Below are positions 11,366 to 22,693 of a stretch of 64,000 nucleotides of DNA, piece after piece. Below the pieces are notes generated by a model. It searched no databases, was not told the origin of the DNA, and saw only the letters and a list, made by a program, of their open reading frames with translations. The DNA is taken from assembly GCA_015680685.1 (NCBI GenBank), contig MNCI01020673.1:423216-487215 (forward strand), in the 5' to 3' direction. The stretch's first letter is position 1. Each line of letters opens with the position of its first letter. The DNA is from Gnetum montanum (taxonomy: Eukaryota > Streptophyta > Gnetopsida > Gnetales > Gnetaceae). Made by a program: the position numbers and the translations under genes.

Positions 11366-12214
11366 TGATGAACCGTGATATCGAGGCCGCGATATCACAT
11401 CCGCGATATCAAGTAGGCGATATCGGAGCCTACCATGCGATGTTGGATACCTGATATCGGGACCTGCCTCCTTGCCGATAAATAAGAGGCAGGCACAGTT
11501 GGTTTTGTAGTTAGATAGTTAGTCCCTTAGCGAAACTCTTGCCCTTTCTCCCCTCCAAAGTTAGAATTATTTCTATGTGCCCATAGTAGGAGTCATCAAG
11601 TGAACGGATCTTTATTTGAGCATTGTGTACCTGTGCACACTTTGTGTACGGCAATAAAGACGAACTTTATGATAAACCTTGTAGCATCCAGAATAGATTA
11701 GTTAATGTTAACTACTGTTATTAAATGCTTTCTTAGTTAATTCATGATTCTCTCTCACCCTACAACTCTCCTAAGTAAACACACACAGTACAATCACTTC
11801 AAGCATGGGTGTAAAACTTGGTAACCTAGTAACGATTAGGGTTGCGCTGGTTCTTCAAACCAGTAGTGTTGTGCTGGTTCAAGATGTGTACGGCAAGTGA
11901 GAACGGATACTAGTGTTAGGATTAATTAAAGCCTAGTTAATTAGTAGTTAAGTTAAATTAGCTACTTAGTTATCTCTCTCTCTTCCCTTATTAGCAGTAG
12001 GACATAAAAACATAAAAGCCATAAAAATCACATGCCTCAAGCTTACTTAACCATACAATTGTGACATACAAGTAAGCTTGGGAAGACAATGATCAACCAA
12101 CCTATCCTTGTTCCACAAGGATGCATAAGCACTTAGTCCTTGGAATTTGACCGGATCGTGCGTGAAACGCTCATATTCGTATGGTTGAGCGTAGGGGTAC
12201 CTCACCGTTCATCA
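11366..12214 (+). repeat. Element 1 5' LTR
   Basis: 849 bp. U3 carries five GATATC palindromes, four of them exactly 14 bp apart (11377, 11391, 11405, 11419, then 11453). A TATA-like GATAAATA is at 11477-11484, against intact TATAAATA in the 3' LTR. R-U5 includes the conserved CTTGGTAACCTAGTAACG segment. Confidence 0.95.
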
Positions 12215-12215
12215 T

Positions 12216-12233
12216 TGGAGCTGTTGTCGGGGA
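12216..12233 (+). other. Element 1 primer-binding site (tRNA-Asp)
   Basis: TGGAGCTGTTGTCGGGGA follows the LTR after one base. It matches TGGCGCCGTTGCCGGGGA, the complement of the 3' end of plant tRNA-Asp, apart from a few changes, most of them C-to-T. Confidence 0.88.
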
Positions 12234-12350
12234 CTTAGTTGTTTGTGCACTAATTAGAACTACGGAAATCATTCACATCGTTGGAACGAACCCTTAGGGT
12301 TGATTGAGAAAATAATAAACAAGAATAATTTGCACACTAAACAGACAAGT

Positions 12351-14700
12351 ATGTCTCCTTCTTCGTATGAAAGCGCCTCACCGCCTAGGTCTGAAATAGG
12401 AAACAATCGATGACGTAATACACATGACGTTGATTCGCCAATCCCTCAACAAGTTTGAGTGGTATATATTCATCTTGATGAGTATATACTAGACCTCACC
12501 TTTATCCTCCATCAAGATGAACAACTGCGTTGGCAATATTTAGAAGGTAACATAGTGTTTCCTCCTGATCATTCAGTCCCAAGCATGCTTCTTCGTGCTC
12601 TCACACGAATTGGCATGCCGCACCTACAAACAGAACACGTTGTGCAAGACCATGACTCGAACCGTTAAAGGGACTTGCAACAGGAGAGACATCATAAGTC
12701 TTTAAAGGGTAAGTCGTCCTAGGATGTCCCACATGTCTTAAGCAAAAATGAGGGTGGTGAACCTACCTCACGCAATCGCCCACACAACGATGTTCCTCCC
12801 CTTGACTTTGGCCAAGGGGTTGTATATCAGAACCTTTATTCCACTATTCATAACCCAGGTTCTGATACCCATGGGCACAAAGGGTCCGAAAAAGGGACAT
12901 GGACACATGATAAAGGTGGACATTCTAATCGCAATCGCGCTCGAGGCCGTGATCATCAAAGAGAAGGTAGCAAACACCGTCATGGTGATGGTTCCCCTTC
13001 TTTTTCACCTTCATCATCTCCTTCACCCTCTCCTTCAGTATCCGGACGCAGTCATAAAGAAAAAGACCATGGGGATAAAGGTAGGCCAAGTGGAAGTCAT
13101 AGAAGAAATAGCCAAGAAAGGGGACGAGGGCACTCTAGAGACTCACAACATAGAAGAAGGGAGAGTAGGGAACAACGTAGGCATCATAGATGCCATGGAC
13201 AAGATGATCACGATGAACCCCTACTCACTACTCAAAGTATGTTAGACATAACTGAGGCTGTTAGAATTCCAACAAGGCACCAGAAAGATAGTAGGATCAA
13301 GAGATTAGATATGAACAATATCCCACGATTTGAAGGGGGATATAATGCTGATCCTCAGAATCATTTACAAGCGTTCCAAGATGCGTGTGCCTTACAAAAC
13401 ATAGAGAACGAATGGAAAAAACTTAAGTTGTTCCCACGGACACTAATTAAAGAAGTGAAAAGCTGGTACTAGTCCTTAAAATCAGAATCCATTCATAGGT
13501 GGAGTACCATATTAAAATTGTTTAATGATAAGTACCAAACATACTCCCAAGTGTCCAACCTACGAAAGCAAATCCAAGGCTAGAAACAAGGAGGACATGA
13601 ACCCTTGGATGCTGCCATGGACCAATACTATGCACTGTTACATCATTGTCCTGGCCATGATTATTCACAAAGGGATCAATTGCGCCATTTCGTAGATGGG
13701 CTTAGGCATGAAACGAGAAGAACCCTTGGGACTTATGCCCATGGAAGATTATCCAAGCTTAGGTCCCATCAAATTCAAAGACTATTGGAGTAAGTTGCTA
13801 AGGAAGAAGCTAAGCTATGGAAGAAAGAAAGTGCGAAAGAGTATAACCGAGATCCTTCCCTTTGGAAGAGGGGAGTAAGATTTTGTGAGGATGAAGAAGA
13901 GTCACCACTCGAAGAGATATTAAATAGGAAAACTTTACCTATCTAAAAGTTGACATCAGAAGTATCAGCAAAGGTAGACCAAATGTGGGATTCCCTAGAC
14001 AATAGATTTCAATCTATTCTTAAAATAGTAGAGGATTCTAAACAGTAAGGTAGTGATCACAAAAAAAGAAAAAAGAGAGAAGTTAAACATGCACATAGCA
14101 AGGGTAATGGCAAAGCTTCCATCATTGAAGAGGTTGTGGAGTCGGAAACAGACAATGATAGTGGATGTGAAGTATGTCAATATGACCTTCCTAAGGGATG
14201 TTGCCCTGTAATCTCACATCTGGAAGAGTCTAGGGTGTATGCACTCAACCCACGATTGAATAAACAGCAAGCACCCCAAAGGTTACCTTACCCCTAAGGT
14301 AACCCAAGACAGTTCCACCAACCCTTAATGTATTATCCTAGTGGAACTCCACCAAAATCGATTAAGCAATATCAATAGTGGCAATACCCACAATCATGGG
14401 GAATGCCACCACCAAGGAAATAGTATCCTTACCGGCAACTTGACCCATATGGATATTACGTGCAGCAGCCAATCTCTCCATGTAACTCTACTAGTCACAT
14501 TACTCAACCTCACTACCAAGCTCGGGAATATTATAGGACTCCCTCTCCTAGGGATAATGTTTCATAAGTATACCATCCTTCTCATCCAATTGCATCTCTC
14601 CCACCAATAGCTCCATTACCACTTACTCCAATTATGCAAGGTGAAATCCCTACCCAGTCGTAGCAACGTAACACCACAAGGGCTGTTAACTCTCAACCTA
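12351..14700 (+). pseudogene. Element 1 gag
   Basis: The frame opens at ATG 12351 (MSPSSYES) and has two early stops. Domain order: an N-terminal conserved block at 12459-12668 (DEYILDLTFILHQDEQLRW); a Ser/Pro tract and an Arg/Ser/Asp/His-rich linker at about 12990-13230; the capsid domain at 13239-13800 (IPRFEGGYNADPQNHLQAF, LKLFPRTLIKEVKSWY, YYALLHHCPGHDYSQRDQL); a segment QMWDSLDNRFQSILKI at about 13980; an acidic stretch; a compact cysteine motif CEVCQYDLPKGCC at about 14168-14206; and a P/Q/Y-rich tail to about 14700. Several in-frame stops (for example SWY followed by TAG near 13470) make it a pseudogene. It would form the particle shell and bind RNA. Confidence 0.9.
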
Positions 14701-14720
14701 CTGTTGGTTCCAACAACCAC

Positions 14721-15870
14721 ATGAAGAAAAGACCTTTCTTTAGAACCAACAGTCCAACCAAGCCCTTGCAATCACAAGCTACTAATTCCTTAGACACCTC
14801 AATATCAATCAAAACTTCGAAGCCTCCTTCAACTCAACCACCGCACTCAATGCATATGATCATGCTAACACATGCCATCATCGATTGGATTAAAGTTGGC
14901 CATCTTCCCAGGAAATTCTCTGATCCTAGGAGTCCTCTAATATACTTACAAATCACTAGAAATGAACCATGCAAGGCTCTTTTGGATTCAAGTTCCGGTG
15001 TTAACTTGATTTCTTAAGAAATGTACAAGGCCTAGAACCTGCCTCCATTGAAAAAGAGCAACATTCGTCTATTGTTGGCCGACCAGTCCATCACTGTCCT
15101 GTTGGGACTAGTGGAGGACATTGTTACCACTGTTTGTGGGTGGTCATACCCAGCTGATTTCCCAGTGATTCATGTGAACAACGATAAGGGGAACTTCCCA
15201 ATCATAATGGGAAGAGCATAGCTAAGCACAGTCGATGCAAGCCTAGGAATCTACGATCTTCCCTGGAAATATCAAAGTAAAACACATTTGGAAAGATCGA
15301 GAAAAAGAAAGTTCCATGCATCGCATACAGTGACATAGGGTGTAATTGTGTGCAGAGGTCATGGGTTGTGCAAAGTTTAACATTGCCTGCATGCAATCAC
15401 TGTGCATAAGTGATCAACATACAAACATGCCTGTATGCAGCAGCCACATGACAGGAAGGCACCCAATGGTTGATAGCTGATCAAGAAAGTAGTTCACTCA
15501 TATGCATGCAACCAACTAAGGGTTTGACTTGTGCTTACATCGATAGCATAGATGCATTAGAGCAAGTCCACCACCAACTTCAAAACCTTAACCTTGAAAA
15601 TATCAACTGGGATAAGTTGGAAATTCCTGAGAAATTTAAGCAGGAGTCCCTAGAGCTGAAACCATTGCTCACCAGTATGGAATACACATTCCTTAAGAAT
15701 GAAAAATTGGTAATTATCAATGTAAAGCTTGCTCTGCAACAAAAAGAGAAACCACTGAAGGTAATCAATAGATGGTCAAAAACCTTCATTTGGTCATATC
15801 CCAAATTAACTGGAATAGATCCTAGGATATGCCAACATAGGATTTACATTGCCCCTCCATGAAGCCTCAA
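14721..15870 (+). pseudogene. Element 1 protease and linker to RT
   Basis: A retropepsin-type aspartic protease: ALLDSSSGVNLIS holds the active-site D-S-S where the group consensus is D-S-G. Then come LADQSITV, GLVEDIVTTVCGWSYPADF and PIIMGRA, the flap and second-half motifs. The pattern 'ADQS...LG.VEDI......W.YPADF.V' is like Athila/Tat proteases. Stops interrupt it near 15016 and 15221. A linker frame of 130 codons (15470-15862) connects to RT. Confidence 0.85.
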
Positions 15871-17096
15871 AGACAACCGTAGAGGCATTTGAAGCCAAAG
15901 CTAAAGCAAGTAGTCAAGGAAGAAATCGAATAGCTTCTCAAGGCTAGGTTCATATATCCCATTGCTGATAGCGAATGGGTTAGCCCCTTAGTTATTGTGC
16001 CTAAAAAGGGAGGCAAATGGAGGGTGTGCATAGATTTCAAGCTACTGAATATGGCAACATTCAAAGATCACTTTCCGTTGCCATTTGTTGACCAAGTCTT
16101 AGACACCATCGTAGGGCATCGCCATTATAGTTTTCTGGATAGATATAGCAGATATAACCAAATACAAATAGCCCCAGAAGACCAAGCCAAGACTACATTC
16201 ACCAGATGTTGTTTGGCTTGTGCAAAGCCCTTGCAACATTTCAAAAATTAGTTCTAAGCATCTTCCAACAACAGATAGGAAATGGTATAGAAGTCTTTAT
16301 GGACAACTTCTCCACTTATGGAGCAAACTTTGATCAAGCCTTGGACCTGTTAGAACAAGTGTTAAAAAGATGTGTAGAAACCAATTTGAGGCTCAACTAG
16401 TAGAAAAGCCATTTGATGGTCCAAGAAGGTGTAGTACTAGGGCACAAAATCTTACACATAGGGATAGAGGTAGACCTTGAGAAAATCAAAGTTATCAAAG
16501 GAATTACCCATCAACCGGAAACTGTCAAAGATATTCAATCATTCCTTGGACATAGTAGCTACTATAGGAGACTTATTGAGAACTTTTCAAAGGTTTCCAA
16601 ACCATTGGTGGAATTAACGAAAAAGGACATGCCTTTCGAATGGACCAAGGAATGCAAACTAGCTTTCTAAACTTTAAAGTAGAAGCTAGTAGAAACACCC
16701 ATTCTACAAGCTCCTAACTGGTCCAAACCATTCCATATCATGACTGACACATCCAACTATGCCTTAGGAGCCATACTTACACAGTTAGATGACCAGAAAT
16801 GTCCTTATTACATCCACTATGTGAGTAGAAGTATCACTGGTGCACAACTTAACTACACTACCATAAAGAAAGAATTAATGGTTGTAGTGTTTGCACTAGA
16901 AAAGTTTAGCTACTATGTATTAGGATATAAAGTATATATACATACAGATCATAGCACAATAAGGTTCCTCATGAATAAGCCAATGGTAAGCCCTTGGAAC
17001 ATACGATGGCTTGTAATCTTACAAGAGTTTGATCTTACGATGATCAATCGTAAAGGCATCGAGAACGTAGTTGCTGATCATTTATCTCAGTTGTAA
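15870..17096 (+). pseudogene. Element 1 reverse transcriptase and RNase H
   Basis: RT motifs in order: ADSEWVSPLVIVPKKGGKWR, DFKLLNMATFKDHFPLPFVD, SFLDRYSRYNQIQIA, GLCKALATFQ, VFMDNFSTYG, LGHK. The catalytic FMDD box reads FMDN, so the second aspartate is lost. About 26 bp is missing near 16203 (the 'CPWGTFAYR' segment seen in the related copies), which shifts the frame. RNase H (16740-17096) keeps its acidic residues: TDTSNYALG, KKELMVVVFA, HTDHSTIRF, VADHLSQL. Confidence 0.92.
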
Positions 17097-17379
17097 TGAA
17101 ACAACAAAGAGGATGAGTATCCAATTTCTGATTATTTCCCTAATGAATTCCTCTTTGCTAGTGTAGTGAATAATCAATCACCCATGGAGACAAACTAGTA
17201 TAGTAGCATTCTTACCTATCTCCTCACCCAACAATTACCACAAGAGTTAAACCTTAAGAAGAAACAATAGTTTCTTCATTGGGCTAAGTACTTTATGGAG
17301 ATCAATGGGCAACTTTACAAAGTGTGTCCCGATGGCTTGGTTCAATGGTGTGTTCTCGATATAGATCAACTACAAGTTC

Positions 17380-18440
17380 TCCAAGACGCTCATAAGGGTC
17401 CTTGTTAGGGTCATTACACTGGGAGACGAATGGCCATCAAGATCCTGCTTGCAAGATATTATTGGCCTACATTATTTCGGGATGCCCATGATTTCATCCA
17501 ATCTTGTGAGCACTGTCAACGTGATGGGGGAATGACTGCTAGAATGGAGGGTCCGCAACAATGGATCCAACCATTAGAACCCTTCGACACTTGGGGAATT
17601 GATTTTATGGAGCCAATTACACCAATGTCCAATGGAAAAGCTTATATTATTGTTGTTGTTGATTACCTAACAAAATGGGCAGAAGCAACTGTTGTTAAGG
17701 ATTGTACATCATCTACAGCTGCACGATTTGTTCAACAACAAATCATAAATAGGTTTTGCATACCTCGTGCACTTATTTTAGACAATGGTACACACTTCAT
17801 AGGTGCAATGTTTTGGAAATTAATGCAATGCTTAGGGGTTGAACACAAACTGAAAACACCATACCAACCCCAAGAAAATGGCCAAGCCGAAGTCACCAAC
17901 AGGGAGATTACAAAGATATTGATAAGAACTATTAGCAAGTTTAGGTGAGACTGGAGCACTAAACTAAACGATGCTCTTTGAGCATACCGCTCCACATGGA
18001 AACTCCCTACAGGCTACTCTCCCTATGAGTTAGTGTACGGTAAATTACCAATGCTCCCCATTCGAACTGAGCTTCGTACACTATCCACGGCATGTGACCT
18101 CAACCTTGACCTTGATCTAGCACAGAAACAATGGTTGGTAACCCTTAACTTGTTAGATGAAAATCGACTGGCCGCCCTGTCATCTAACGAATTGCACAAG
18201 GCATTCAATAAACAACGTCATGACCTAAGAATTAGAAAAGTTAAATATCAACCAAAAGATAAGGTTCTCTACTGGAATCCCACACATGTGTCACAACATA
18301 CTAAATTTCAAACAGTGTGGGAAGGATCTTATATTATTTACGCCACTTTTCCTTCATGAGCCATGACAATATAAAAACCTGAGAGCCCAAACAAGAAGCT
18401 GTTGGTCAACGTGCAACAAACCAAACCTTTTCATGAGCTT
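17380..18440 (+). pseudogene. Element 1 integrase
   Basis: A zinc-binding region with H..H..C..C (GHYTGRR, DAHDFIQSCEHCQRDG) precedes a core with D, D and E in WGIDFMEP, LILDNGTHF and NGQAEVTNRE. A C-terminal part follows (SPYELVYGKLP, DLRIRKVKYQPKDKVLYWNP) with the GPY/F-like region WEGSYIIYATFPS. The longest clean frame is 172 codons (17430-17948). A TGA at 17946 and a TGA near 17980 interrupt it. It would insert cDNA into chromosomes. Confidence 0.92.
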
Positions 18441-18473
18441 AGGACAGCCAGTACACATGCTACCTCTATTGAT

Positions 18474-20456
18474 GGATAACCTTGCTCACTATTTCAGATC
18501 TCCTCCTTCCAACTTAGTCGTGGGGGAGATGGCCACCTATGCTAACCATTTTAGGCCCTTAATTCTTTCTAAATTTTTGTTTTACACGTTTTTGTTTCAC
18601 ACATTTTTGTTTTACACATTTTTCCACCTTTTCTTATTTTTTTTTACACCATCATTCATATTTTTACTATTTCTTTATTTGCTTGATTTACTTTTATTCT
18701 TCATCCAATAAGTGCTCATGATGGTGGATTTAATTATATCATAATGATTGCTAATGTTTGGTTTTTACCTTTGAATTATGATGCTGATATTAAGGTATGG
18801 TTCTTTTGGTAAAATAGGCAATGAGTCCACGCCACCCACTCATCCATACAACTCTATGGTCTCTTTTGGCTTGGAACCATATAGTCCCCTTTTTCTAAGT
18901 AAACTTGTTAATGAATTGGTAGTTGGGTATTTTTCAAACTAAGGAAAGACTCAAAGGATGAAAGGGTGTGACTTCAAGGGGATTTGATGCATTTGTGTTG
19001 GCCATTCTCTTAGGTGCTTGGATGCTTTTTCTTGGGTTTTCCGCCATTCTGACATTGTTCAAAAATTAGGAAGTCGAGTAAATAAAAATAAGTCTTTGCA
19101 TGGTGTGGTTCTCATGCAAAAAAAAAAAGTGAGAATTCAAAGCACACCCCTTACACATAATAAAGCAATATGGGCTACAAGCACTGGTTATGGAACTAGA
19201 AAGACATGTTACCCATGCTTGAAGGTTCCCTCTATCTAAGGCCCTTTCTCACTTCCTGCTTCTCCATCTCGCTCTCCTCAGAATGGTGGTGACTTTTTGT
19301 GGAAGCATTCCTGTTGCTTCAAGTGGATGAATTGGTCAAGTGTATTGATGCAAGGTCACTGGATGTGGTTTGTTTGAGTTTGGATTTGGGATGGGTTCTA
19401 CTCAGTCGCATTAACCATAAAGTACACAAGGGACTTTACACAACCTTTTTCTTGGGATTCCATTCCATTCTCTCCTCTCCATCTTTCTTCCCATTTTTCC
19501 ACCTCATTGCTGATTTTATCATTAGTTTGTTTCTAGGTTGATGCATTATTTTTCTTTGGTGAATTCTTGTGGGTAAGTTTTTAACTCTTGCTTCCAAATG
19601 ACATTCCTAGAGCCTACGGACTCTTTGGTTTGTGGGTTTGTCATGGCATAAAAGGCATGAGCCTGCTTTGGGGAGGACCCATTGGCATTCCTTTTTGGTG
19701 CAATTGTTAACTTCTTATCCTTAAACATTTCCTGTAATCAATCATTTCTTATTTCATCCCCATCCATGGCATCTATTTTGTTGGTGTTGCCGTTATCATT
19801 TTTTCCATCTTTCTTGTCCCTCATATTTTTCGATCTTATAGCTAACGGAGGTTCGCTCTTAGTCGTGGGGGCCTTGGCACAAATTTTTACTTTTTTCCAT
19901 TTTACTATTTGCCTAACCCCTACACCTTGGGTAGTCACCAGTGATAAATCTTTGAACCAGTTCTGCCATAACCACAACTCAGCCAATGCGCTTCATATCG
20001 AGATAAGGTATTAACAACATTGTGGTTTATCTATCCTTGCTCATTTGTGACTGTGTTGTGTGTGTAGATGGCAATCATAAAAATAATGGATTGGGCTTAG
20101 AGGAAGCACTAAGGATGGACTAGAACTAGAGCATTTACAAAAGGAGCAAGTTTGGTGGTGTGGCTATGGATAAAGAACGGAAGGCGCAACCTCGGCATTA
20201 GCGGCAACACGCTTCATCCTCTTTCTCTCTCTTTCTCTTCAAGCTACCAAATAAAGGTCTGGATGTCATTTATGTACAAGTGTTCACCACAATGGTCATG
20301 AACACTAATGTTGTAATATGCTTATCGATCCGTTCACTAGGCACATTTAGTTTATCATCCCATTCCATCGTTGGTTGTTAGTTAGTCAATAATCCCATAC
20401 CTTCCCAATATTTTGTAAAGAACTTGAGGACAAGTTTTCATTCAGTCATGGGGGTA
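18474..20456 (+). other. Element 1 region between pol and 3' LTR
   Basis: About 2 kb without a conserved sense ORF. It holds a first G-run motif (CTTAGTCGTGGGGGAGATGG, about 18513-18532), a 17-bp tandem repeat of TTTTTGTTTTACACR type (18573-18624), a second G-run GTCGTGGGGGCC (about 19862-19873), and the polypurine tract ATGGGGGTA (20448-20456) directly before the LTR. The second G-run follows CTAACGGAGGTTCGC, in the place of a donor-like site conserved in Elements 2, 4 and 5. Confidence 0.75.
19546..19986 (-). pseudogene. Element 1 antisense ORF remnant
   Basis: The minus strand is open for 82 codons (19986-19738), then after one stop for 60 more (19728-19546). It is basic and hydrophilic (KWKKVKICAKAPTTKSEPP; NMRDKKDGKNDNGNTNKID). 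Its position, directly antisense to the region upstream of the second G-run, matches antisense frames in Elements 2, 4 and 5. Coding is unproven. Confidence 0.4.
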
Positions 20457-21296
20457 TGATGAACTATAATATTGGGGCCACAATATCGCATCCGCGATAT
20501 CGAGTACGCGATATCGGAGCCTACCATACGATGTCGGATAGCCAATATCGAGACCTGCCTCCTTGCCTATAAATAAGAGGCAAGCACAGTTGGTTTTGTA
20601 GTTATATAGTTAGTCTCTTAGCTAAAATCTTGCCCTTTCTCCCCTCCAAAGTTAGAATTATTTCTATGTGCCCATAGTAGGAGTCATCAAGTGAACGGAT
20701 CTTTATTCAAGCATTGTGTACCTGAGCACACTTTGTGTACAGCAATCAAGAAGAACTTTATGATAAACCTTGCAGCATCCGGAATAGATTAGTTAATGTT
20801 AATTATTGTTATTAAATGCTTTCTTAGTTAATTAATGATTCCCTCTCACCCTACAACTCTCCTAAGTAAACACACACAGTACGATCACTTCGAGCATGCG
20901 TGTAACACTTGGTAACCTAGTAACGATTAGCGTTTGGTAATCCCAGTAGTGTTGCGCTAGTTCAAGATGTGTACGGTAAGTGAGAACAGATACTGGTGTT
21001 AGGATAATTAAAGCCTAGTTAATTAGTAGTTAAGTTAAATTAGCCACTTAGTTATCTCTCTCTCTTCCCTTATTAGCAACAAGACATAAAAACATAAAAG
21101 CCATAAAAATCATATGCCTCAAGCTTACTTAACCATACAATCGTGACATACAAGTAAGTTTGGGAAGACAACGATCAACCAACCCGTCCTTGTTCCACAA
21201 GGGAGCATAAGCACTTAGTCCTTAGAATTCGACCAGATTGTGCGTGAAATGCTCATATTTGTATGGTTGAGCATAGGGGTACCTCGTCGATCATTA
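20457..21296 (+). repeat. Element 1 3' LTR
   Basis: 840 bp, aligned to the 5' LTR throughout. TATAAATA is at 20568-20575. The phased palindromes persist at 20468, 20482, 20496 and 20510 (two decayed to AATAT). It is followed by the right target duplication ATAGG. Confidence 0.95.
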
Positions 21297-21347
21297 ATAG
21301 GTCTCAGAATAACCTCACTATTATCATTAGATCATCCTTGTGATCCC

Positions 21348-21697
21348 AAACAAGTCACTCATAGCCAGGTCTTGGCATAGCCTTACTACTAACATCCTCA
21401 ACAACTAAGACACACGTATTATCAAAATGATAAGTCTTGACTATGCCTCACTACACAGCACTAGACTCAACTGCTAAGTGTCATGGTCTTGGCTAAATCC
21501 ATAGCCTCATATGAACTTATGAATCAAAATCTAGGGTAGGAAATCCATTCAACAACCCTTGTTCCCGTGAGGTGGATCCCACTAAAGAATGCTCCACTAC
21601 TACATGTAGACAGAGGCATCCAAAAGATTCATAGCTCCTACTACCAACTAAGCGAAAATGATCCCACAAATAGAAGAATTCAAAAATATACAACAAC
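21348..21697. other. Spacer between Elements 1 and 2, no gene seen
   Basis: Contains short diverged repeats of GGTCTTGGNNNNNCC type related to the 166-bp unit. The last 25 to 45 bp (to CAACAACAAGGG) are homologous to 43586-43626 and mark the target of Element 2. Confidence 0.6.
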
Positions 21698-21702
21698 AAG
21701 GG

Positions 21703-22542
21703 TGATAAGTCGTATTCTTCATTAGCTACGATATCGGAGCCTTAATATCGTAGCACGTGCTATGTTATTGGATATCAAATATTGCAGGATATGTGCCTAC
21801 TTATAAATACAACACTTGGGCACACGATCTAGACATTTCATTCCTTAGTTGTTAGTGAAGCTTTTGTAGTTTGTTTTCTCTAGTGTTAGAATTTTTTCTA
21901 AGTGCCCATAGTAGGAGTTGCAAAGTATATGGATCTTTATTCAAGCACTGATGTACCTAAGCACCTCAATGTGAACAACAATCAAACGAGCTTTTCTGAT
22001 CAAACCTTACAGCACTTGAAATAGATTAATGTTTTCCTTATGCATTTATTATTCATGCACTTGACTTTAATGAATTTTAATTAAGTAATTCATATAGATT
22101 AAATAACGAACATAAGTATGACCACTTCGAGCATACATTACGCTTGGTAATCCTAGTACCACCTAATGCTTTATAACCTAGTAACATTGCAATGTGTTTA
22201 GGATATGTACGGAAAGTGGGAACAAATGCTTATGTTAGGATTAGTTATGTGTTAGTTAGTTATTAAATTAATTAGATTAATAAATATAAAATTTACTTTA
22301 TTTCTAGCACTTAGTCGAATCTAGTGAAAAAGATAAAATGATAAAAATCATGTGCCCTATTGACACTTAATCATACCTTTGCAATTCACAAGTGAAACTA
22401 GAAAGACAATGATCACATCCTTAATATTCACATCCTAGACCCAGTGTACTTGGAGAGCTAAAGTTTGCAAAATTCGATCGAATCCCTTAGTGAATCTTAG
22501 TGATTCATATGGTTGGGCATAGGGATTGCTCATTGCTCATCA
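21703..22542 (+). repeat. Element 2 5' LTR
   Basis: 840 bp from TGATAAGTCGTATTC to GCTCATCA. U3 has ACGATATCGGAG and a palindrome TAGCACGTGCTA. TATAAATA is at 21802-21809. R-U5 has the CGCTTGGTAATCCTAGTA segment shared by the whole group. Confidence 0.94.
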
Positions 22543-22543
22543 T

Positions 22544-22561
22544 TGGCATTGTTGCCGGGGA
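22544..22561 (+). other. Element 2 primer-binding site (tRNA-Asp)
   Basis: TGGCATTGTTGCCGGGGA starts one base after the LTR. It differs at three positions from the complement of the plant tRNA-Asp 3' end. Confidence 0.92.
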
Positions 22562-22693
22562 CTTTAGTTAGCTACGTGTGCTATCTAGAACTTATCAAAA
22601 TTATTTAAAGATGTTGTAATGAACTTTAAAGCCACAATCATTAAGAATAATAATAATAGTAATGAGCACACTATTTTTCTTTTCAAAGCTAAA

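Larger units (their letters stand above)
11366..21296 (+). mobile_element. Element 1: complete but defective Ty3/gypsy LTR retrotransposon
   Basis: A 9931-bp element with both LTRs, a perfect 5-bp target duplication ATAGG (11361-11365 and 21297-21301), a primer site, a polypurine tract and gag-PR-RT-RNaseH-INT in order. LTR ends are TGATGAAC...GTTCATCA (degraded to TCATTA on the right). About 25 differences in about 400 bp of the R-U5 part of the two LTRs (hand count, about 94% identity) mean an old insertion. It lacks ORF3 of Elements 3 and 5; instead about 2 kb of sequence without a sense ORF lies between pol and the 3' LTR. Confidence 0.95.

Noticed and set aside
12748-13245. 165-codon plus-strand frame in Element 1 gag
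   Set aside because: It is in another frame than the Ser/Pro and Arg/Asp linker that recurs in the other elements; low-complexity sequence keeps more than one frame open.
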